A stretch of DNA of 64,000 nt, taken from the NCBI GenBank assembly GCA_039640505.1, contig CP046865.1, forward strand, positions 3,311,661 through 3,375,660. Reading direction: 5' to 3'. The notes beneath the pieces are model-generated. The model saw only the letters and a list, made by a program, of their open reading frames with translations. It had not been told where the DNA came from and did not search any database. This document shows positions 24,773 to 34,669 of this stretch, piece after piece (the stretch's first letter is position 1; every line of letters starts with the position of its first letter). The translations under genes and the position numbers were made by a program. The DNA comes from Rhodobacteraceae bacterium Araon29 (GTDB lineage: Bacteria > Pseudomonadota > Alphaproteobacteria > Rhodobacterales > Rhodobacteraceae).

Positions 24773-27538
24773 TTATTGCTGTTCAGGCACTAGAATTTCG
24801 CGTTTTCCAACATGGTTTGAGGCGCTGACAAGACCGGCATCTTCCATTTGCTCGACAAGCCGGGCAGCTTTGTTATAGCCGATGGCAAGCTTGCGCTGGA
24901 TATAGCTTGTTGAGCACTTGCGATCGCGTAGAACAATTGCCACCGCCTCATCATAGAGCGCATTTTCACCGTCTGTATTACCGCCCAGACCGAGGACCAT
25001 GTCAATGTTGTCGGCCTTTTCCTCATCCGGCCCTTCCACAACGCCACTTTTATAATCCGGCGGCCCATGGGATTTAAGGTGATTAACGATTTCTTCGACC
25101 TCTTCATCGCTGACAAAAGGCCCGTGGCAGCGGGTGATTTTTGAACCACCGGCCATGTATAGCATATCACCCATGCCCAAAAGCTGCTCTGCGCCCATTT
25201 CCCCTAGGATCGTCCGGCTGTCGATTTTACTGGTCACCTGAAAGGAAATTCGGGTGGGAAAATTGGCTTTGATCGTACCGGTGATCACATCCACCGAGGG
25301 CCGCTGGGTGGCCATAATAAGATGGATACCCGAGGCCCGCGCCATTTGCGCAAGGCGCTGGATACAGGCTTCAATTTCTTTGCCTGCAACCATCATCAAA
25401 TCTGCCATTTCATCCACCACGACGACAATATATGGCATTTTTTCTGGTGCAAATTCTTCGGTTTCAAATATCGGCTCGCCGGTGGTATCTTCAAAACCTG
25501 TCTGCACCGTTCGGCTAAACATTTCACCTTTGCGCTGGGCATCTTCGACACGGCCGTTATAGCCGTCGATGTTACGCACCCCCATTTTGGACATTTTGCG
25601 GTAGCGCTCTTCCATTTCGCCGACCACCCATTTAAGCGCCACGACCGCCTTTTTGGGGTCCGTGACCACTGGGCTTAACAGATGCGGAATACCGTCATAA
25701 ACACTGAGCTCAAGCATTTTGGGATCAATCATGATCATCCGGCACTCTTCCGGCGTCAGTTTGTAAAGCAGCGATAGGATCATTGTGTTGATGGCAACGG
25801 ATTTACCTGAACCCGTTGTGCCGGCAATCAGCAAATGCGGCATCTTGGCCAAATTGGCCACCATCGGTTCACCGCCAATATCCTTACCCAAAGCAAGTGG
25901 TAATTTTTGGTTGCTATCGCCAAATGACTTGGCGGATAAAATTTCGCGCAAAACGACTTTTTCACGGTTTTCATTTGGCAACTCGATGCCGATTACCGAG
26001 CGTCCGGGTACAGTGGATACCCGCGCCGAAAGCGCCGACATTGAACGCGCGATATCATCGGCCAAACCGATCACCCGACTGGCTTTTAGGCCGGGGGCAG
26101 GTTCAAGTTCATACATGGTGACCACTGGGCCGGGGCGAACACTTACAATTTCGCCTTTAACCCCGTAATCATCCAGAACCGCTTCCAAAAGACGGGCATT
26201 TTCCTCAAGTGCTTCATCGGAAAGATGGTGGCGCATAACTGAAACTGGATTGGCCAAAAGTCCCAAAGGCGGCAATTCATAGTCACTTGCGCTCTCTTCA
26301 AACTGTAATCTTGGCTGGGCTTCTTCTTTGGCCCGCAAGGATTGGCTCATCGGCTTTCTAAGCGGTGGCTGCACAACCTTTTTTGCTTCAATCTTGGGCC
26401 GCTGGAGGCCCGTGGTCGTTCCAAAATCAAGCGGCTCAGGGTCAGCCATATCAACATCATCTGTTTCATAAATATCCATATGATCGCCGCTCAGTGCCGG
26501 CTCAACCCGCACACCTGAGGATGCAGGTTCTGTGTCCCTGCGCATACGGGATTTAACCACATCAGATATCCTTGCACTGATCCGTGCATCCCCCGGCATA
26601 TTTTGGACATCCACATCCGATTGGTGTTCCACCAACTCAGGCTCGGGCATTTGTTCACCGCGTTTTGAAAAAGTCGGCATGCGCGACAGAAAGCTGGGCT
26701 TTTCAATCCGCGCAGGCCGATCATCATCGGCAAAACCCCGCGCTTCAGGAGCGCGTGGAATGGATAAAGACTGGCTTGCCGCTGTCTTGATCTGGGTCTG
26801 CATGGATTGGGGCGCTGTATCTGGGCTTTGCACTTTTCTAAGGGCCTCTTTTTGCTGCAGCGACGCGGCAGCTTTAAATGCACCGCGCGCGCCAACACCA
26901 AGTAAGCGCATAAGAGCAGCATAGGACACAACCAGACCAACCAGTAAAAATCTAAAAATTGCGGCCAGTTCTGGCCGTGAAAACCCAAGTGTATAAAGCC
27001 CACTGATTACAACCGAAATGCCTGAAACAAGCGATATAATCAAAAGACTTTGGGCAGTGGGCAACGGTATGGTGGCCAGCAGGTTGCGCAGCACGGTATC
27101 GCCAAAAAGCCCGCCCATGCCAAAACTATGGCTCCAACTGCCCACAGGAACCAAACTTGCAGCATATATCGATGCCAGAGCAATCATTATGGGTGCAAAA
27201 ATCAACCGGCCAAAAGCACGTTCAGCGCCTTTGTGCAATAAACAGCGAATTCCCCACGCGGCCGCCAAAGTGGCGATCGCCCAACAGGACCAGCCCAAGA
27301 TTAACATGCTTGGGGCGGCCATCGTGGCACCAGGAACACCAAGCATATTTTGGACCGGCGCATCCGAAGCCGACAGCCAGCTTGGATCTTCTGGTGAATA
27401 ACTCATGATGACCATTGCCAACAGGGCGCTAGCGGCAACCAGTGCAAGGCCGAGCAATTCAACACCACGCTTTTCCAATGCCGCATGAACATGCGGGCCA
27501 AACAAAGTTTGCTGCTGGTGGGTTTGATTATATGCCAT
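24773..27538 (-). CDS. ftsK: DNA translocase FtsK
   Basis: A 921-residue division-septum DNA pump. The N-terminal ~210 residues contain four or five membrane segments (for example [21 protein letters not shown]). A low-complexity linker with many Pro, Asp and Glu follows to about residue 420. The motor domain has Walker [17 protein letters not shown] (about 570-583) and Walker [15 protein letters not shown] (about 705-718). The C-terminal winged-helix gamma domain ([28 protein letters not shown]) reads KOPS polarity sites and contacts XerD. It sits between the dapC-like gene 10 bp upstream and lolA downstream, probably one transcript. Confidence 0.96.
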   Translation of the reverse strand: MAYNQTHQQQTLFGPHVHAALEKRGVELLGLALVAASALLAMVIMSYSPEDPSWLSASDAPVQNMLGVPGATMAAPSMLILGWSCWAIATLAAAWGIRCLLHKGAERAFGRLIFAPIMIALASIYAASLVPVGSWSHSFGMGGLFGDTVLRNLLATIPLPTAQSLLIISLVSGISVVISGLYTLGFSRPELAAIFRFLLVGLVVSYAALMRLLGVGARGAFKAAASLQQKEALRKVQSPDTAPQSMQTQIKTAASQSLSIPRAPEARGFADDDRPARIEKPSFLSRMPTFSKRGEQMPEPELVEHQSDVDVQNMPGDARISARISDVVKSRMRRDTEPASSGVRVEPALSGDHMDIYETDDVDMADPEPLDFGTTTGLQRPKIEAKKVVQPPLRKPMSQSLRAKEEAQPRLQFEESASDYELPPLGLLANPVSVMRHHLSDEALEENARLLEAVLDDYGVKGEIVSVRPGPVVTMYELEPAPGLKASRVIGLADDIARSMSALSARVSTVPGRSVIGIELPNENREKVVLREILSAKSFGDSNQKLPLALGKDIGGEPMVANLAKMPHLLIAGTTGSGKSVAINTMILSLLYKLTPEECRMIMIDPKMLELSVYDGIPHLLSPVVTDPKKAVVALKWVVGEMEERYRKMSKMGVRNIDGYNGRVEDAQRKGEMFSRTVQTGFEDTTGEPIFETEEFAPEKMPYIVVVVDEMADLMMVAGKEIEACIQRLAQMARASGIHLIMATQRPSVDVITGTIKANFPTRISFQVTSKIDSRTILGEMGAEQLLGMGDMLYMAGGSKITRCHGPFVSDEEVEEIVNHLKSHGPPDYKSGVVEGPDEEKADNIDMVLGLGGNTDGENALYDEAVAIVLRDRKCSTSYIQRKLAIGYNKAARLVEQMEDAGLVSASNHVGKREILVPEQQ

Positions 27539-27548
27539 AGATGCCTCG

Positions 27549-28727
27549 CTACTTAAAAAGACAGTCGCGCAGGCGGATTAGCCCTTGCTCTGCTTCATTT
27601 TTTGGGGCCACCAAAGCGACCCGAATGTATTTCTTGCCGGGATTTTCGCCCTGAACATCTCTCGATAGATATGCGCCTGGCAGGACACGAACTCCGGTGT
27701 CTTGCCATAGTTTTAGTGCGGCTGCTTCCCCATCGCCTACATCAAGCCAAAGGAAAAATCCCGCTTCGGGGGAATTATACCCCGACACTCCGGCAAAAAT
27801 TTCATCGGCCATTTCAAATTTTTCGGCATAAAGCGCGCGGTTTTCGATCACATGCGCTTCATCTGCCCAAACTTTTGTTGCCGCACGCTGGAGCGGCAGT
27901 GGCAGCGGCGCACCCGCATAGGCGCGCAATTGCTTTACCCGCGCAATACTTCGCGGGCCTGACGCTACAAAACCAGAGCGGAGTCCTGCAAGGTTTGAGC
28001 GCTTTGAAAGGGAATGAAATACCACCACCCGCTCAGGGTCGGCGCCAAACTCTGCCGCCATCTGCAACCCACCAACCGGTGGTGCATCACGGTAAATTTC
28101 GCTGTAACATTCATCCGCAAAAATCTGAAAATTATACTTTTCAGCCAGCCCAAGCAAATCGCGCCAATAGGCACGGCTTGCCACAGCGCCCTGCGGGTTT
28201 GAGGGCGAACACAGATAGGCAATGGCTGTACGGTTCAATATCTCAGGCGGCAAAGCGGTGTAATCCGGCAAGTATCCGCTTTTGGCGGTCGCAGACACGA
28301 ACACCGGCTCGGCACCAATAGAGTGGGCTGCAACTGCGTAGACTTGATAAAACGGATTGGGGATTAAAATCGCCGGCGGATTGCCACCCAATTCTTCTGG
28401 GCACAGCGCCATCGCAGCATTATAAAGCCCTTCACGTGTGCCGTTGAGCGCCATGACCTGATCATCTGCGCTGATGGCTATATCGTAACGCTTTTGCAGC
28501 CATATTGCGATCGACTGCAGCAACTCGGGGCTGCCGTCATTGGGCGGATACTTATTGAACTCGGCCGAGTGCTCGGCAATCACATCGGCAACCCACGCCG
28601 GAAAGGCGTGCTTTGGCTCACCGATGGTCATATGCAAAACATCGCCACCCGGCGCATGCGGATCAAGCAAAGCGCGCAGACGTGGAAATGCATAAGCCGG
28701 TAGGTTCGAAAACCGCTCAGGAAACAT
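27549..28727 (-). CDS. dapC: PLP aminotransferase, class I/II, probably N-succinyldiaminopimelate aminotransferase
   Basis: A 392-residue fold type I aminotransferase. The N terminus [14 protein letters not shown] followed by [14 protein letters not shown] is characteristic of the proteobacterial DapC group, which makes N-succinyl-LL-diaminopimelate for lysine and peptidoglycan. PLP contacts include [31 protein letters not shown] and the Schiff-base Lys in [17 protein letters not shown] (about residue 235). It ends ten bases before ftsK, so the two are probably cotranscribed. A broader-specificity aminotransferase remains possible since dap genes are not adjacent. Confidence 0.85.
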   Translation of the reverse strand: MFPERFSNLPAYAFPRLRALLDPHAPGGDVLHMTIGEPKHAFPAWVADVIAEHSAEFNKYPPNDGSPELLQSIAIWLQKRYDIAISADDQVMALNGTREGLYNAAMALCPEELGGNPPAILIPNPFYQVYAVAAHSIGAEPVFVSATAKSGYLPDYTALPPEILNRTAIAYLCSPSNPQGAVASRAYWRDLLGLAEKYNFQIFADECYSEIYRDAPPVGGLQMAAEFGADPERVVVFHSLSKRSNLAGLRSGFVASGPRSIARVKQLRAYAGAPLPLPLQRAATKVWADEAHVIENRALYAEKFEMADEIFAGVSGYNSPEAGFFLWLDVGDGEAAALKLWQDTGVRVLPGAYLSRDVQGENPGKKYIRVALVAPKNEAEQGLIRLRDCLFK

Positions 28728-28877
28728 TTTATAGCCTCAAAGTTCGGGATCATAACGCCCCGATTACTTGTAGAATAACCAAGCGAGGCTGCTACGTCTA
28801 CAAAAACGCATCAAAAAAAGGGATTTCCACAGAAAATTGTCGCAAAATCCCATGAAATTCGATGATTTAGGGAGCTT

Positions 28878-30209
28878 TTAGCTTTTCAAAGCAGTCTCAG
28901 CCGCCACGCTCAGCCGCAAAAGTCGGTTTTCTTCACCCGGACCAGCCATCAACATTAGCCCGCAACTTGGCGTGCCGGTGGGCAATGTCACTGCGCATAG
29001 CCCCATCAAATTACCGATCCGTGTGTTGCGCAGGGCCAATAGATTTTCAGTAACATAATAGCTATCATCACTCAAAAGCCGCTGTGCATCCGGCGGCAAA
29101 ATGGGCGCGCTGGGACATAAAACAGCATCATATCCAGCGCTTTTTTCAGCATAGCTTTGCCGCAACCCGCCCAGTTTACGCCATGCTGCCACATAATCAG
29201 ATGCGGAGAATTCAGCGCCGCCACGAAACCGTTTGAGAATTTCATCAAACATCAGATCAGGCTCGGCTTCGATCACATCTTTCCAAGTTCCATAGGCCTC
29301 TGAAGTATACAAAATCGGGCTTAGCGGCAGCGCTTCGCTCACGGCTGGTATTTCAATATTTTCAATAACGGCGCCAGCTTCAGCCAACCGCTCAATGGCA
29401 GTTTCAAAGCCAACGCGCGGGGCGTTGCGTAGATCATCAAAGGCCGCGGTTTGCAGCACCGCCAGACGTTTTCCACGCAAATCGCAGCTTTGCATATCCA
29501 GTGCAGGGCGCCCCTGCAACGCAGCAAAGAGCAAAGCGGCATCTTCGACAGTTTTGCTCAACGGGCCGATGGTGTCAAAATGTTCACATAGCGGCACGAC
29601 CCCGTCCATCGGCAAGACACCTGCTGTGGTTTTCAGCCCCACCAAATCATTCCAAGCGGCCGGTATCCTTACCGATCCACCAGTGTCCGATCCTATTGCC
29701 GCCGCCGCCAATCCAAATGCGACAGATGCAGCAGCGCCGGAGGATGATCCACCGGACACGGCGCTTGGATCATTGACACAGGGCGGGCTTTCGGTCACCG
29801 GATTGAGCCCCAAACCGGAAAAGGCCAGTTCCGACATATGGGTTTTGCCGATGCATACCAATCCCATTGCGCTGGCATTATGCAACACTTTCGCATCGCG
29901 CTCGGGGGTGCGACCACGCAGCAATGCGCTGCCCGCTTCGGTGGCATACCCAGCGGTGTCAAACAGGTCTTTCCAACTGATCGGCACCCCGTCCAAAGGC
30001 GATAACCGTTGGCCAGAGCGGGCACGGGCCTGAGCTGCGCGCGCTTCGGCCATTGCACGATCTGGCGTCAGCATGGTAAAAATGCGGTGGCTTTGCGGAT
30101 GATCTTCGGCCGCATCCAAATAGGTTTGGGTTAGGGCAACCGGATCTAATTTTCCGCTCTGAATATCCTGTCCCAGCTGCGCGGCTGTCTGATCAAATAT
30201 AGAATTCAT
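28878..30209 (-). CDS. Amidase signature (AS) family amidase
   Basis: A 443-residue AS-family hydrolase. The Ser-cisSer-Lys triad is visible: Lys in PISWKDLFDTAG (about residue 80), cis-Ser and nucleophile Ser in AVSGGSSSGAAASVAFG and GSDTGGSVRIPAAWNDLVGLKTT. Family members hydrolyse small amides, aryl amides or act in GatCAB. This one is not GatA: there are no gatC or gatB neighbours and its C-terminal half is of the small-molecule amidase sort. The substrate is unknown. It is divergent from the UbiH-type hydroxylase gene with an 83-bp gap. Confidence 0.9.
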   Translation of the reverse strand: MNSIFDQTAAQLGQDIQSGKLDPVALTQTYLDAAEDHPQSHRIFTMLTPDRAMAEARAAQARARSGQRLSPLDGVPISWKDLFDTAGYATEAGSALLRGRTPERDAKVLHNASAMGLVCIGKTHMSELAFSGLGLNPVTESPPCVNDPSAVSGGSSSGAAASVAFGLAAAAIGSDTGGSVRIPAAWNDLVGLKTTAGVLPMDGVVPLCEHFDTIGPLSKTVEDAALLFAALQGRPALDMQSCDLRGKRLAVLQTAAFDDLRNAPRVGFETAIERLAEAGAVIENIEIPAVSEALPLSPILYTSEAYGTWKDVIEAEPDLMFDEILKRFRGGAEFSASDYVAAWRKLGGLRQSYAEKSAGYDAVLCPSAPILPPDAQRLLSDDSYYVTENLLALRNTRIGNLMGLCAVTLPTGTPSCGLMLMAGPGEENRLLRLSVAAETALKS

Positions 30210-30292
30210 TACCCAAGCTCCTTTTTATTACCACAGAAGGTAGCGGCATCAAAGCACATGGACAATCCTACAGTTTGACCCATAGTGGATTT

Positions 30293-31507
30293 ATGAATTA
30301 TGACACAGATATTGCAATTGTTGGCGGCGGTTTAAATGGCGCTATAATGAGCTTGGCCTTGGCAGAGGCAGGCTTTACCGTCACCTTAATTGATCCACAG
30401 ACCTTAAAGTCAAAGCAAAACCCCCATTTTGATGGCCGCAGTTATTCTTTGGCCATAGCCTCTGTCCGCCTGATGCAAGCCTTAGGCCTTTGGGAGGAGC
30501 TTGCCCCAAATGCACAGCCTATTTTAGAGATAAAAGTTGCCGATGGTCGGGCCTATTCAAATCCCTCCCCCTATTTTTTGCATTTCGACCACCACGAAAT
30601 AGAAGAAGGCCCCATGGGGCATATGGTCGAAGACCGTCATTTACGGCCTCTGTTGCAAAAGCGTTTGCAAAGCGTATCCCAAATCAACTACCGCGCCGGC
30701 CTGTCGGTTTCTGAGATGACAATAACCAATACTCACGCCGAGTTGAGGCTTAACACCGAAGAAACCATTACCACCCGCTTGGTGATCGGTGCAGACGGCC
30801 GACAAAGTCAAACGGCAGAGCGCGCCGGGATCAAACGTACCGGATGGCGTTATGGCCAAACCGCTTTGGTCTGCGCCCTGAGCCACAATATTCCCCACCA
30901 AGGTGTTGCCTGCCAGTATTTTATGCCCCCCGGCCCACTTGCGATTCTGCCGCTTACGGGCAACCGATCATCCATTGTATGGACCGAAAGTGATGCCAAT
31001 GCTGCCACCATTATGGCGATGGATAACAATGATTATATGGCCGTTTTGCAACCGCGCATCGGTGACTATCTAGGCAAAGTCGAGTTGGCTGGCGCTCGCT
31101 ATAGCTATCCGCTGGATTTAACCATAGCGCAGAATTATGTCATGCCGAGGCTGGCTTTGGTGGGCGATGCGGCGCATGGGGTACATCCCATTGCCGGACA
31201 GGGGCTCAATTTGGGTCTACGAGATATCGCTGCCCTGAGTGAGGTTCTAAGTGATGCCCGCCTGCGCGGCGAAGATTTTTCCTCTTTAGCAGTTCTGCTG
31301 CGCTATCAGGAATGGCGTAGGTTCGATACGACTGCGCTTGCCGTCGCCACAGATGCCGTTAACAAATTGTTTTCAAATGATAATTCATTTCTCCGAACAT
31401 TAAGGGATTTAGGAATGGGGGCCATCAATAGCCTGCCTGCTCTGCGCCGCAGTTTCATTCGCGAGGCCGCCGGCCTAACCGGCGATCTACCACGTTTAAT
31501 GCAATAA
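30293..31507 (+). CDS. UbiH/UbiF/VisC-family FAD monooxygenase (ubiquinone biosynthesis hydroxylase)
   Basis: A 404-residue flavin hydroxylase of the UbiH/UbiF/Coq6 family that hydroxylates the ubiquinone ring. The NAD(P)/FAD fold opens with DIAIVGGGLNGAIMSLALAEAGF. The DG motif appears as LVIGADGRQSQTAERAGI, and the ribose-binding GD motif is LVGDAAHGVHPIAGQGLNLGLRD. The ATG at 30293 follows AGTGGA; an earlier in-frame start adds six residues. Which ring position it attacks cannot be told from sequence, so no gene symbol is given. It converges with the Trm112 gene, 7 bp apart. Confidence 0.92.
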   Translation: MNYDTDIAIVGGGLNGAIMSLALAEAGFTVTLIDPQTLKSKQNPHFDGRSYSLAIASVRLMQALGLWEELAPNAQPILEIKVADGRAYSNPSPYFLHFDHHEIEEGPMGHMVEDRHLRPLLQKRLQSVSQINYRAGLSVSEMTITNTHAELRLNTEETITTRLVIGADGRQSQTAERAGIKRTGWRYGQTALVCALSHNIPHQGVACQYFMPPGPLAILPLTGNRSSIVWTESDANAATIMAMDNNDYMAVLQPRIGDYLGKVELAGARYSYPLDLTIAQNYVMPRLALVGDAAHGVHPIAGQGLNLGLRDIAALSEVLSDARLRGEDFSSLAVLLRYQEWRRFDTTALAVATDAVNKLFSNDNSFLRTLRDLGMGAINSLPALRRSFIREAAGLTGDLPRLMQ

Positions 31508-31514
31508 ATGTCAG

Positions 31515-31706
31515 CTATTCAGCAAGCGTTCTAGCTTCGTCGATCAACATGATCGGGATACCATCGCGGATTGGAAAGGCCAGTCGGGCAGCTTTAGAAA
31601 CCAACTCTTGGCGTTCTGCATCATAGGCAAGCGTGTTGTGCGTTTGCGGACAGACCAAAGCTTCAAGCATCCGGCGCTCTGCGCTATCAGGTGGCAGTTC
31701 ACTCAT
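31515..31706 (-). CDS. Trm112 family small protein
   Basis: A 63-residue protein of the Trm112/YcaR family. The core is [25 protein letters not shown] followed by [16 protein letters not shown]. In other bacteria the family supports methyltransferases or has unknown roles. The usual four-Cys zinc site is reduced here to one Cys (VCPQTH), as in many bacterial members. The ATG overlaps the LON-domain gene stop by four bases. It is the last gene of an operon that probably starts at xthA. Confidence 0.9.
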   Translation of the reverse strand: MSELPPDSAERRMLEALVCPQTHNTLAYDAERQELVSKAARLAFPIRDGIPIMLIDEARTLAE

Positions 31707-32341
31707 TGCAATATTTCCTCGGAAGATCCGCCGCGCAAGCTGTATTCGATAAGTGTCACCAGTGTTTCGCGTCGGGTGACGAGCGAAGGTGCCTCAAGCA
31801 AAGCCTGCTTATCTTCAGTATTGAAATCAAGCAGCATTGAGAGCGAGTTGATCAGCAATTCATCATCAGCATCACGCAGGGTTTCCCAATCAGTGGAAAG
31901 TTCACGCTGCTCAAAATAGCGCGACAACAGTTTAAAAAACATATCCCGCTTAAAGTCAGGGTCCTTATCTGAGGGTGAGCGGTCTTGATCAAACCCAACC
32001 CAACTGGCTTCAAATTTTCGATAAGGGGTAAAACCTTTGATTTCATCACCCAGCCGATAACGGCTAATACCTGTTAGGGTCACCATATACCGGCCATCTT
32101 CGGTTTCGGAAAACTGGGTCAACCGGCCAGCGCACCCAATGGTTTGCATACGCTCTGTCCCGTTTTGTTCACTTGGCTGGATCATTCCAATAAGCCGCTC
32201 GGGGGTCTTTAGAACATCTTCGATCATCGCCAGATAGCGCGGCTCGAATATATGCAGTGGCAGGCGCGATCGCGGCAACAGCAATGCCCCCGGAAGGGGG
32301 AAGACTGGGATCACCTTTGGTAAATCGGAATATCTTGTCAT
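31703..32341 (-). CDS. LON N-terminal substrate-binding domain protein (no protease domain)
   Basis: A 212-residue protein made of a Lon-type N-terminal (PUA-like) domain. It has [30 protein letters not shown] at its start and a helical second half. The ATPase and protease parts of Lon are absent. Such stand-alone LON proteins are common beside thioredoxin genes in alphaproteobacteria; the function is not established. I start at the ATG at 32341 as homologues begin just before DLP. An in-frame ATG at 32368 overlaps the stop of the upstream thioredoxin gene (TGATG) and could also be used by coupling. Neither has a clear ribosome binding site. Confidence 0.88.
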   Translation of the reverse strand: MTRYSDLPKVIPVFPLPGALLLPRSRLPLHIFEPRYLAMIEDVLKTPERLIGMIQPSEQNGTERMQTIGCAGRLTQFSETEDGRYMVTLTGISRYRLGDEIKGFTPYRKFEASWVGFDQDRSPSDKDPDFKRDMFFKLLSRYFEQRELSTDWETLRDADDELLINSLSMLLDFNTEDKQALLEAPSLVTRRETLVTLIEYSLRGGSSEEILQ

Positions 32342-32367
32342 AATCGAATGATAGCACCGCAAAGCCA

Positions 32368-33282
32368 TCAGGCAAATATCATTGAACTTAATTTTCGTCT
32401 GCCGTTCAAAACAATCGGGTCATTTGGCTTTAAAGCATCAAAAATAGTGAACAATTGGGTTTTAGCTGCTCCATCGTTCCATTCGCGGTCGCGGCCGAAC
32501 AAATCTAACAATTCGTCAACCGCTGCTTCGGCTTGACCACCCGCATAGAGTGCTTGAGCATAATCAAGTCGTACTTGATGGTCGTTTGGATCAGCAGCTA
32601 ATGCCGCTTGTAAATCCCCCAAAGGACCTGCATTTTGCGCCTGTTTGGCAAGTTCAAGCTGGGCAAAGGCGGCCTCAAGTTCTGGGGTATCGGCAATTTC
32701 GGCCGGTGCCCCGTTTAAGGTGGCCTCAGCTTCGTCCAGATTATCAAGTGCTATAAGCGCACGCACCAACCCACCATAGGCGCCCGCATGGGCAGGATCT
32801 TCGCCAAGGATGGCCTGAAAGGTTTGCACTGCATCCTCGGCCTGACCTTCCGTCAGCATTTCCTCAGCCGCTTCCACAGCTTCGTCTAATCCGCCATCCG
32901 CAGCGCCGCCACCGGCGGCAACAACCCGATCAACAAAGGCCTTGATTTCGGATTCGGGCACAGCGCCCTGAAAGCCATCAATCGGCTGGCCCTGCCAAAA
33001 GGCATAAACCGTTGGAATGGACTGCACACGCAATTGACCTGCGATGCCCTGATTTTCGTCCACATTCACCTTGGCCATTTTTACCGCCCCCTTGGCAGCA
33101 ATCACAGCATTTTCCAATTGCGGGCCCAAGGTCTTGCAGGGGCCGCACCATGGGGCCCAGAAATCAACAATGACAGGGATAGTTTGGCTCGCCTCAACCA
33201 CATCGGCCATAAAGCTGGCTTCTGTTACATCGCTTACAAGACCCTCGGCAGAAGGTGCGGGGGTTTGGCCCAATTCGATCAT
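32368..33282 (-). CDS. Thioredoxin/TPR co-chaperone (CnoX/YbbN-like)
   Basis: A 304-residue two-part protein. Residues ~20-125 are a thioredoxin domain with the active site DFWAPWCGPCKTLGP, so both cysteines are present, unlike E. coli CnoX, which lacks redox activity. A linker rich in Ala, Gly and Glu leads into TPR-like helices (AEEMLTEGQAEDAVQTFQAIL and following) that bind proteins. The family (YbbN/CnoX) protects unfolded proteins from oxidation and hands them to GroEL. It lies 55 bp downstream of xthA and just upstream of the LON gene. Confidence 0.92.
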   Translation of the reverse strand: MIELGQTPAPSAEGLVSDVTEASFMADVVEASQTIPVIVDFWAPWCGPCKTLGPQLENAVIAAKGAVKMAKVNVDENQGIAGQLRVQSIPTVYAFWQGQPIDGFQGAVPESEIKAFVDRVVAAGGGAADGGLDEAVEAAEEMLTEGQAEDAVQTFQAILGEDPAHAGAYGGLVRALIALDNLDEAEATLNGAPAEIADTPELEAAFAQLELAKQAQNAGPLGDLQAALAADPNDHQVRLDYAQALYAGGQAEAAVDELLDLFGRDREWNDGAAKTQLFTIFDALKPNDPIVLNGRRKLSSMIFA

Positions 33283-33337
33283 AATACGTCCTCGCGTGTC
33301 ATTAGCTATTGCCTATATGGCGTGTCTGCAGTGAAAT

Positions 33338-34132
33338 TCAAAGGTCAAAACTGGCAAAAACCGGTGCGTGATCGCTTGGCTGTTCCCAACCGCGAACCGG
33401 GCGCAGAATACGCGAAGAATTCGCGGCGGCGGAAATATCGCTCGTCGCCCAGATATGATCAAGCCGCCGGCCTTTGTCGGCGCTGTCCCAGTCGCGCGCG
33501 CGGTACGACCACCAGCTATAAAGCCGCCCCTCTGGAATATCCTGCCGCGTGATATCGACCCATTTGCCCGCTGCTTGGGTTTCTGCCAGATGGTCTACTT
33601 CAATTGGCGTGTGGCTGACCACTTTTAATAGCTTTTTATGATCCCACACATCATCTTCGCGCGGCGCAATATTTAAATCGCCCACAAGAATGGATTTTTG
33701 GGGTGCTTCAGCATGAAACCAGTCGCGCATCTCGGTCAAGTAATCAAGTTTTTGACCAAATTTTTCATTGACTTCACGGTCGGCCACATCGCCGCCAGCG
33801 GGCACATAAAAATTGTGAATAGTCACACCGCTTTCCAGCTGTCCAGCGATATGGCGGGCATGGCCGAGCGTGGCAAAATCCTGTGATCCAGCTTCGGTAA
33901 GGGGTAGCCGCGACAGGATCGCAACGCCATTATATCCCTTTTGTCCGCGCGCCACCATGTAGGGATAGCCTGCGGCGGCAAACACCTCGGCCGGGATTTT
34001 ATCGACCGGCGATTTACATTCTTGCAGGCATAAAATGTCTGGCCCTTCTTCGCGCAGCAGTTTTGTCACTAAAGCAGCGCGCAGCCGGACCGAGTTAATA
34101 TTCCAAGTTGCAATGGTAAAGGGCAATTTCAT
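33338..34132 (-). CDS. xthA: Exodeoxyribonuclease III
   Basis: A 264-residue AP endonuclease/3'-phosphodiesterase of base excision repair. The endonuclease-exonuclease-phosphatase fold motifs are in order: IATWNINSVRLR, ILCLQECKS (metal Glu), GYNGVAILSRLPL, VGDLNIAPREDDVWDHK (active-site Asp and Asn), LDHIWA and the final His in PSDHAPVFASF. Length is normal. It is the first gene of the xthA-thioredoxin-LON-Trm112 series on the minus strand. Confidence 0.95.
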   Translation of the reverse strand: MKLPFTIATWNINSVRLRAALVTKLLREEGPDILCLQECKSPVDKIPAEVFAAAGYPYMVARGQKGYNGVAILSRLPLTEAGSQDFATLGHARHIAGQLESGVTIHNFYVPAGGDVADREVNEKFGQKLDYLTEMRDWFHAEAPQKSILVGDLNIAPREDDVWDHKKLLKVVSHTPIEVDHLAETQAAGKWVDITRQDIPEGRLYSWWSYRARDWDSADKGRRLDHIWATSDISAAANSSRILRPVRGWEQPSDHAPVFASFDL

Positions 34133-34192
34133 TTTTCCTTATAACGGTGGATGCCTGCCCCTATCATATAAATATTTTAGAGTGTAGGGCGC

Positions 34193-34585
34193 TTAGCGCC
34201 CGCCACTATAACTAATCACTTCAAATTCGACCCCTGCGTCATCATAAAAATAAAACCGCCGCCCGGGTTCGTAATCGGCGTGTGATACGGGCGTAAAGCC
34301 GGCGCTTTTGACTTTTTCTTCGGTTTCATCGAGATTATTCACCAAAACGCCAATATGGTTCATCTGGCCAACCATTGCATAATCTTTCCGCCACGGTTGC
34401 AATTTTTTTGACGGGCAGTGCAACGCCAAATAGTGATGTTCTCCGCCCATATGGATGGTGCGCCCACCTTCTCCTCCATCACCCTGCCAGCGGATTTTCC
34501 AACCAAATACATCAGCCATCCATGCTGCTGTCTTCGAAGGATCAGGGGTACAATAATTTACATGTTCCAAAGTTGCGTGTGACAT
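34193..34585 (-). CDS. VOC (glyoxalase/bleomycin-resistance fold) protein, predicted SoxR target
   Basis: A 130-residue single-chain VOC protein with two beta-alpha-beta-beta-beta modules. Likely metal ligands are His8 (LEHVNYCT), a residue in HHYLALHC, His in GQMNHIGVLV and Glu in GVEFEVISY. Members include glyoxalases, dioxygenases and drug-binding proteins, and the substrate here is unknown. AGGAG precedes the ATG. Its promoter contains a near-consensus SoxR operator in a 19-bp spacer and the soxR gene is divergent, so induction by redox-active compounds is likely. Confidence 0.88.
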   Translation of the reverse strand: MSHATLEHVNYCTPDPSKTAAWMADVFGWKIRWQGDGGEGGRTIHMGGEHHYLALHCPSKKLQPWRKDYAMVGQMNHIGVLVNNLDETEEKVKSAGFTPVSHADYEPGRRFYFYDDAGVEFEVISYSGGR

Positions 34586-34618
34586 ATCGATCTCTCCTCT
34601 TTAAATTGATCGACCTTT

Positions 34619-34649
34619 GTTGTAAAAGTTCAAGTTAACTTTAAGTCAA
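34619..34649 (-). promoter_or_regulatory. Predicted SoxR-controlled promoter of the VOC gene (19-bp spacer)
   Basis: On the minus strand TTGACT (34644-34649, -35) and TACAAC (34619-34624, -10) are separated by 19 bp. This overlong spacer is the mark of MerR-family promoters that need the activator to twist the DNA. The predicted start of transcription leaves a leader of roughly 27 bases with AGGAG before the VOC ATG. Confidence 0.75.
34628..34645. promoter_or_regulatory. SoxR box
   Basis: An 18-bp imperfect palindrome centred on AAGTTAACTT. It shares the core TCAAGTTAACTT and two further bases with the enterobacterial soxS box CCTCAAGTTAACTTGAGG. It lies between the divergent VOC and soxR genes and overlaps the spacer and -35 element of the VOC promoter. 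Confidence 0.8.
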
Positions 34650-34669
34650 CGATTTATTTGAGATTATGT

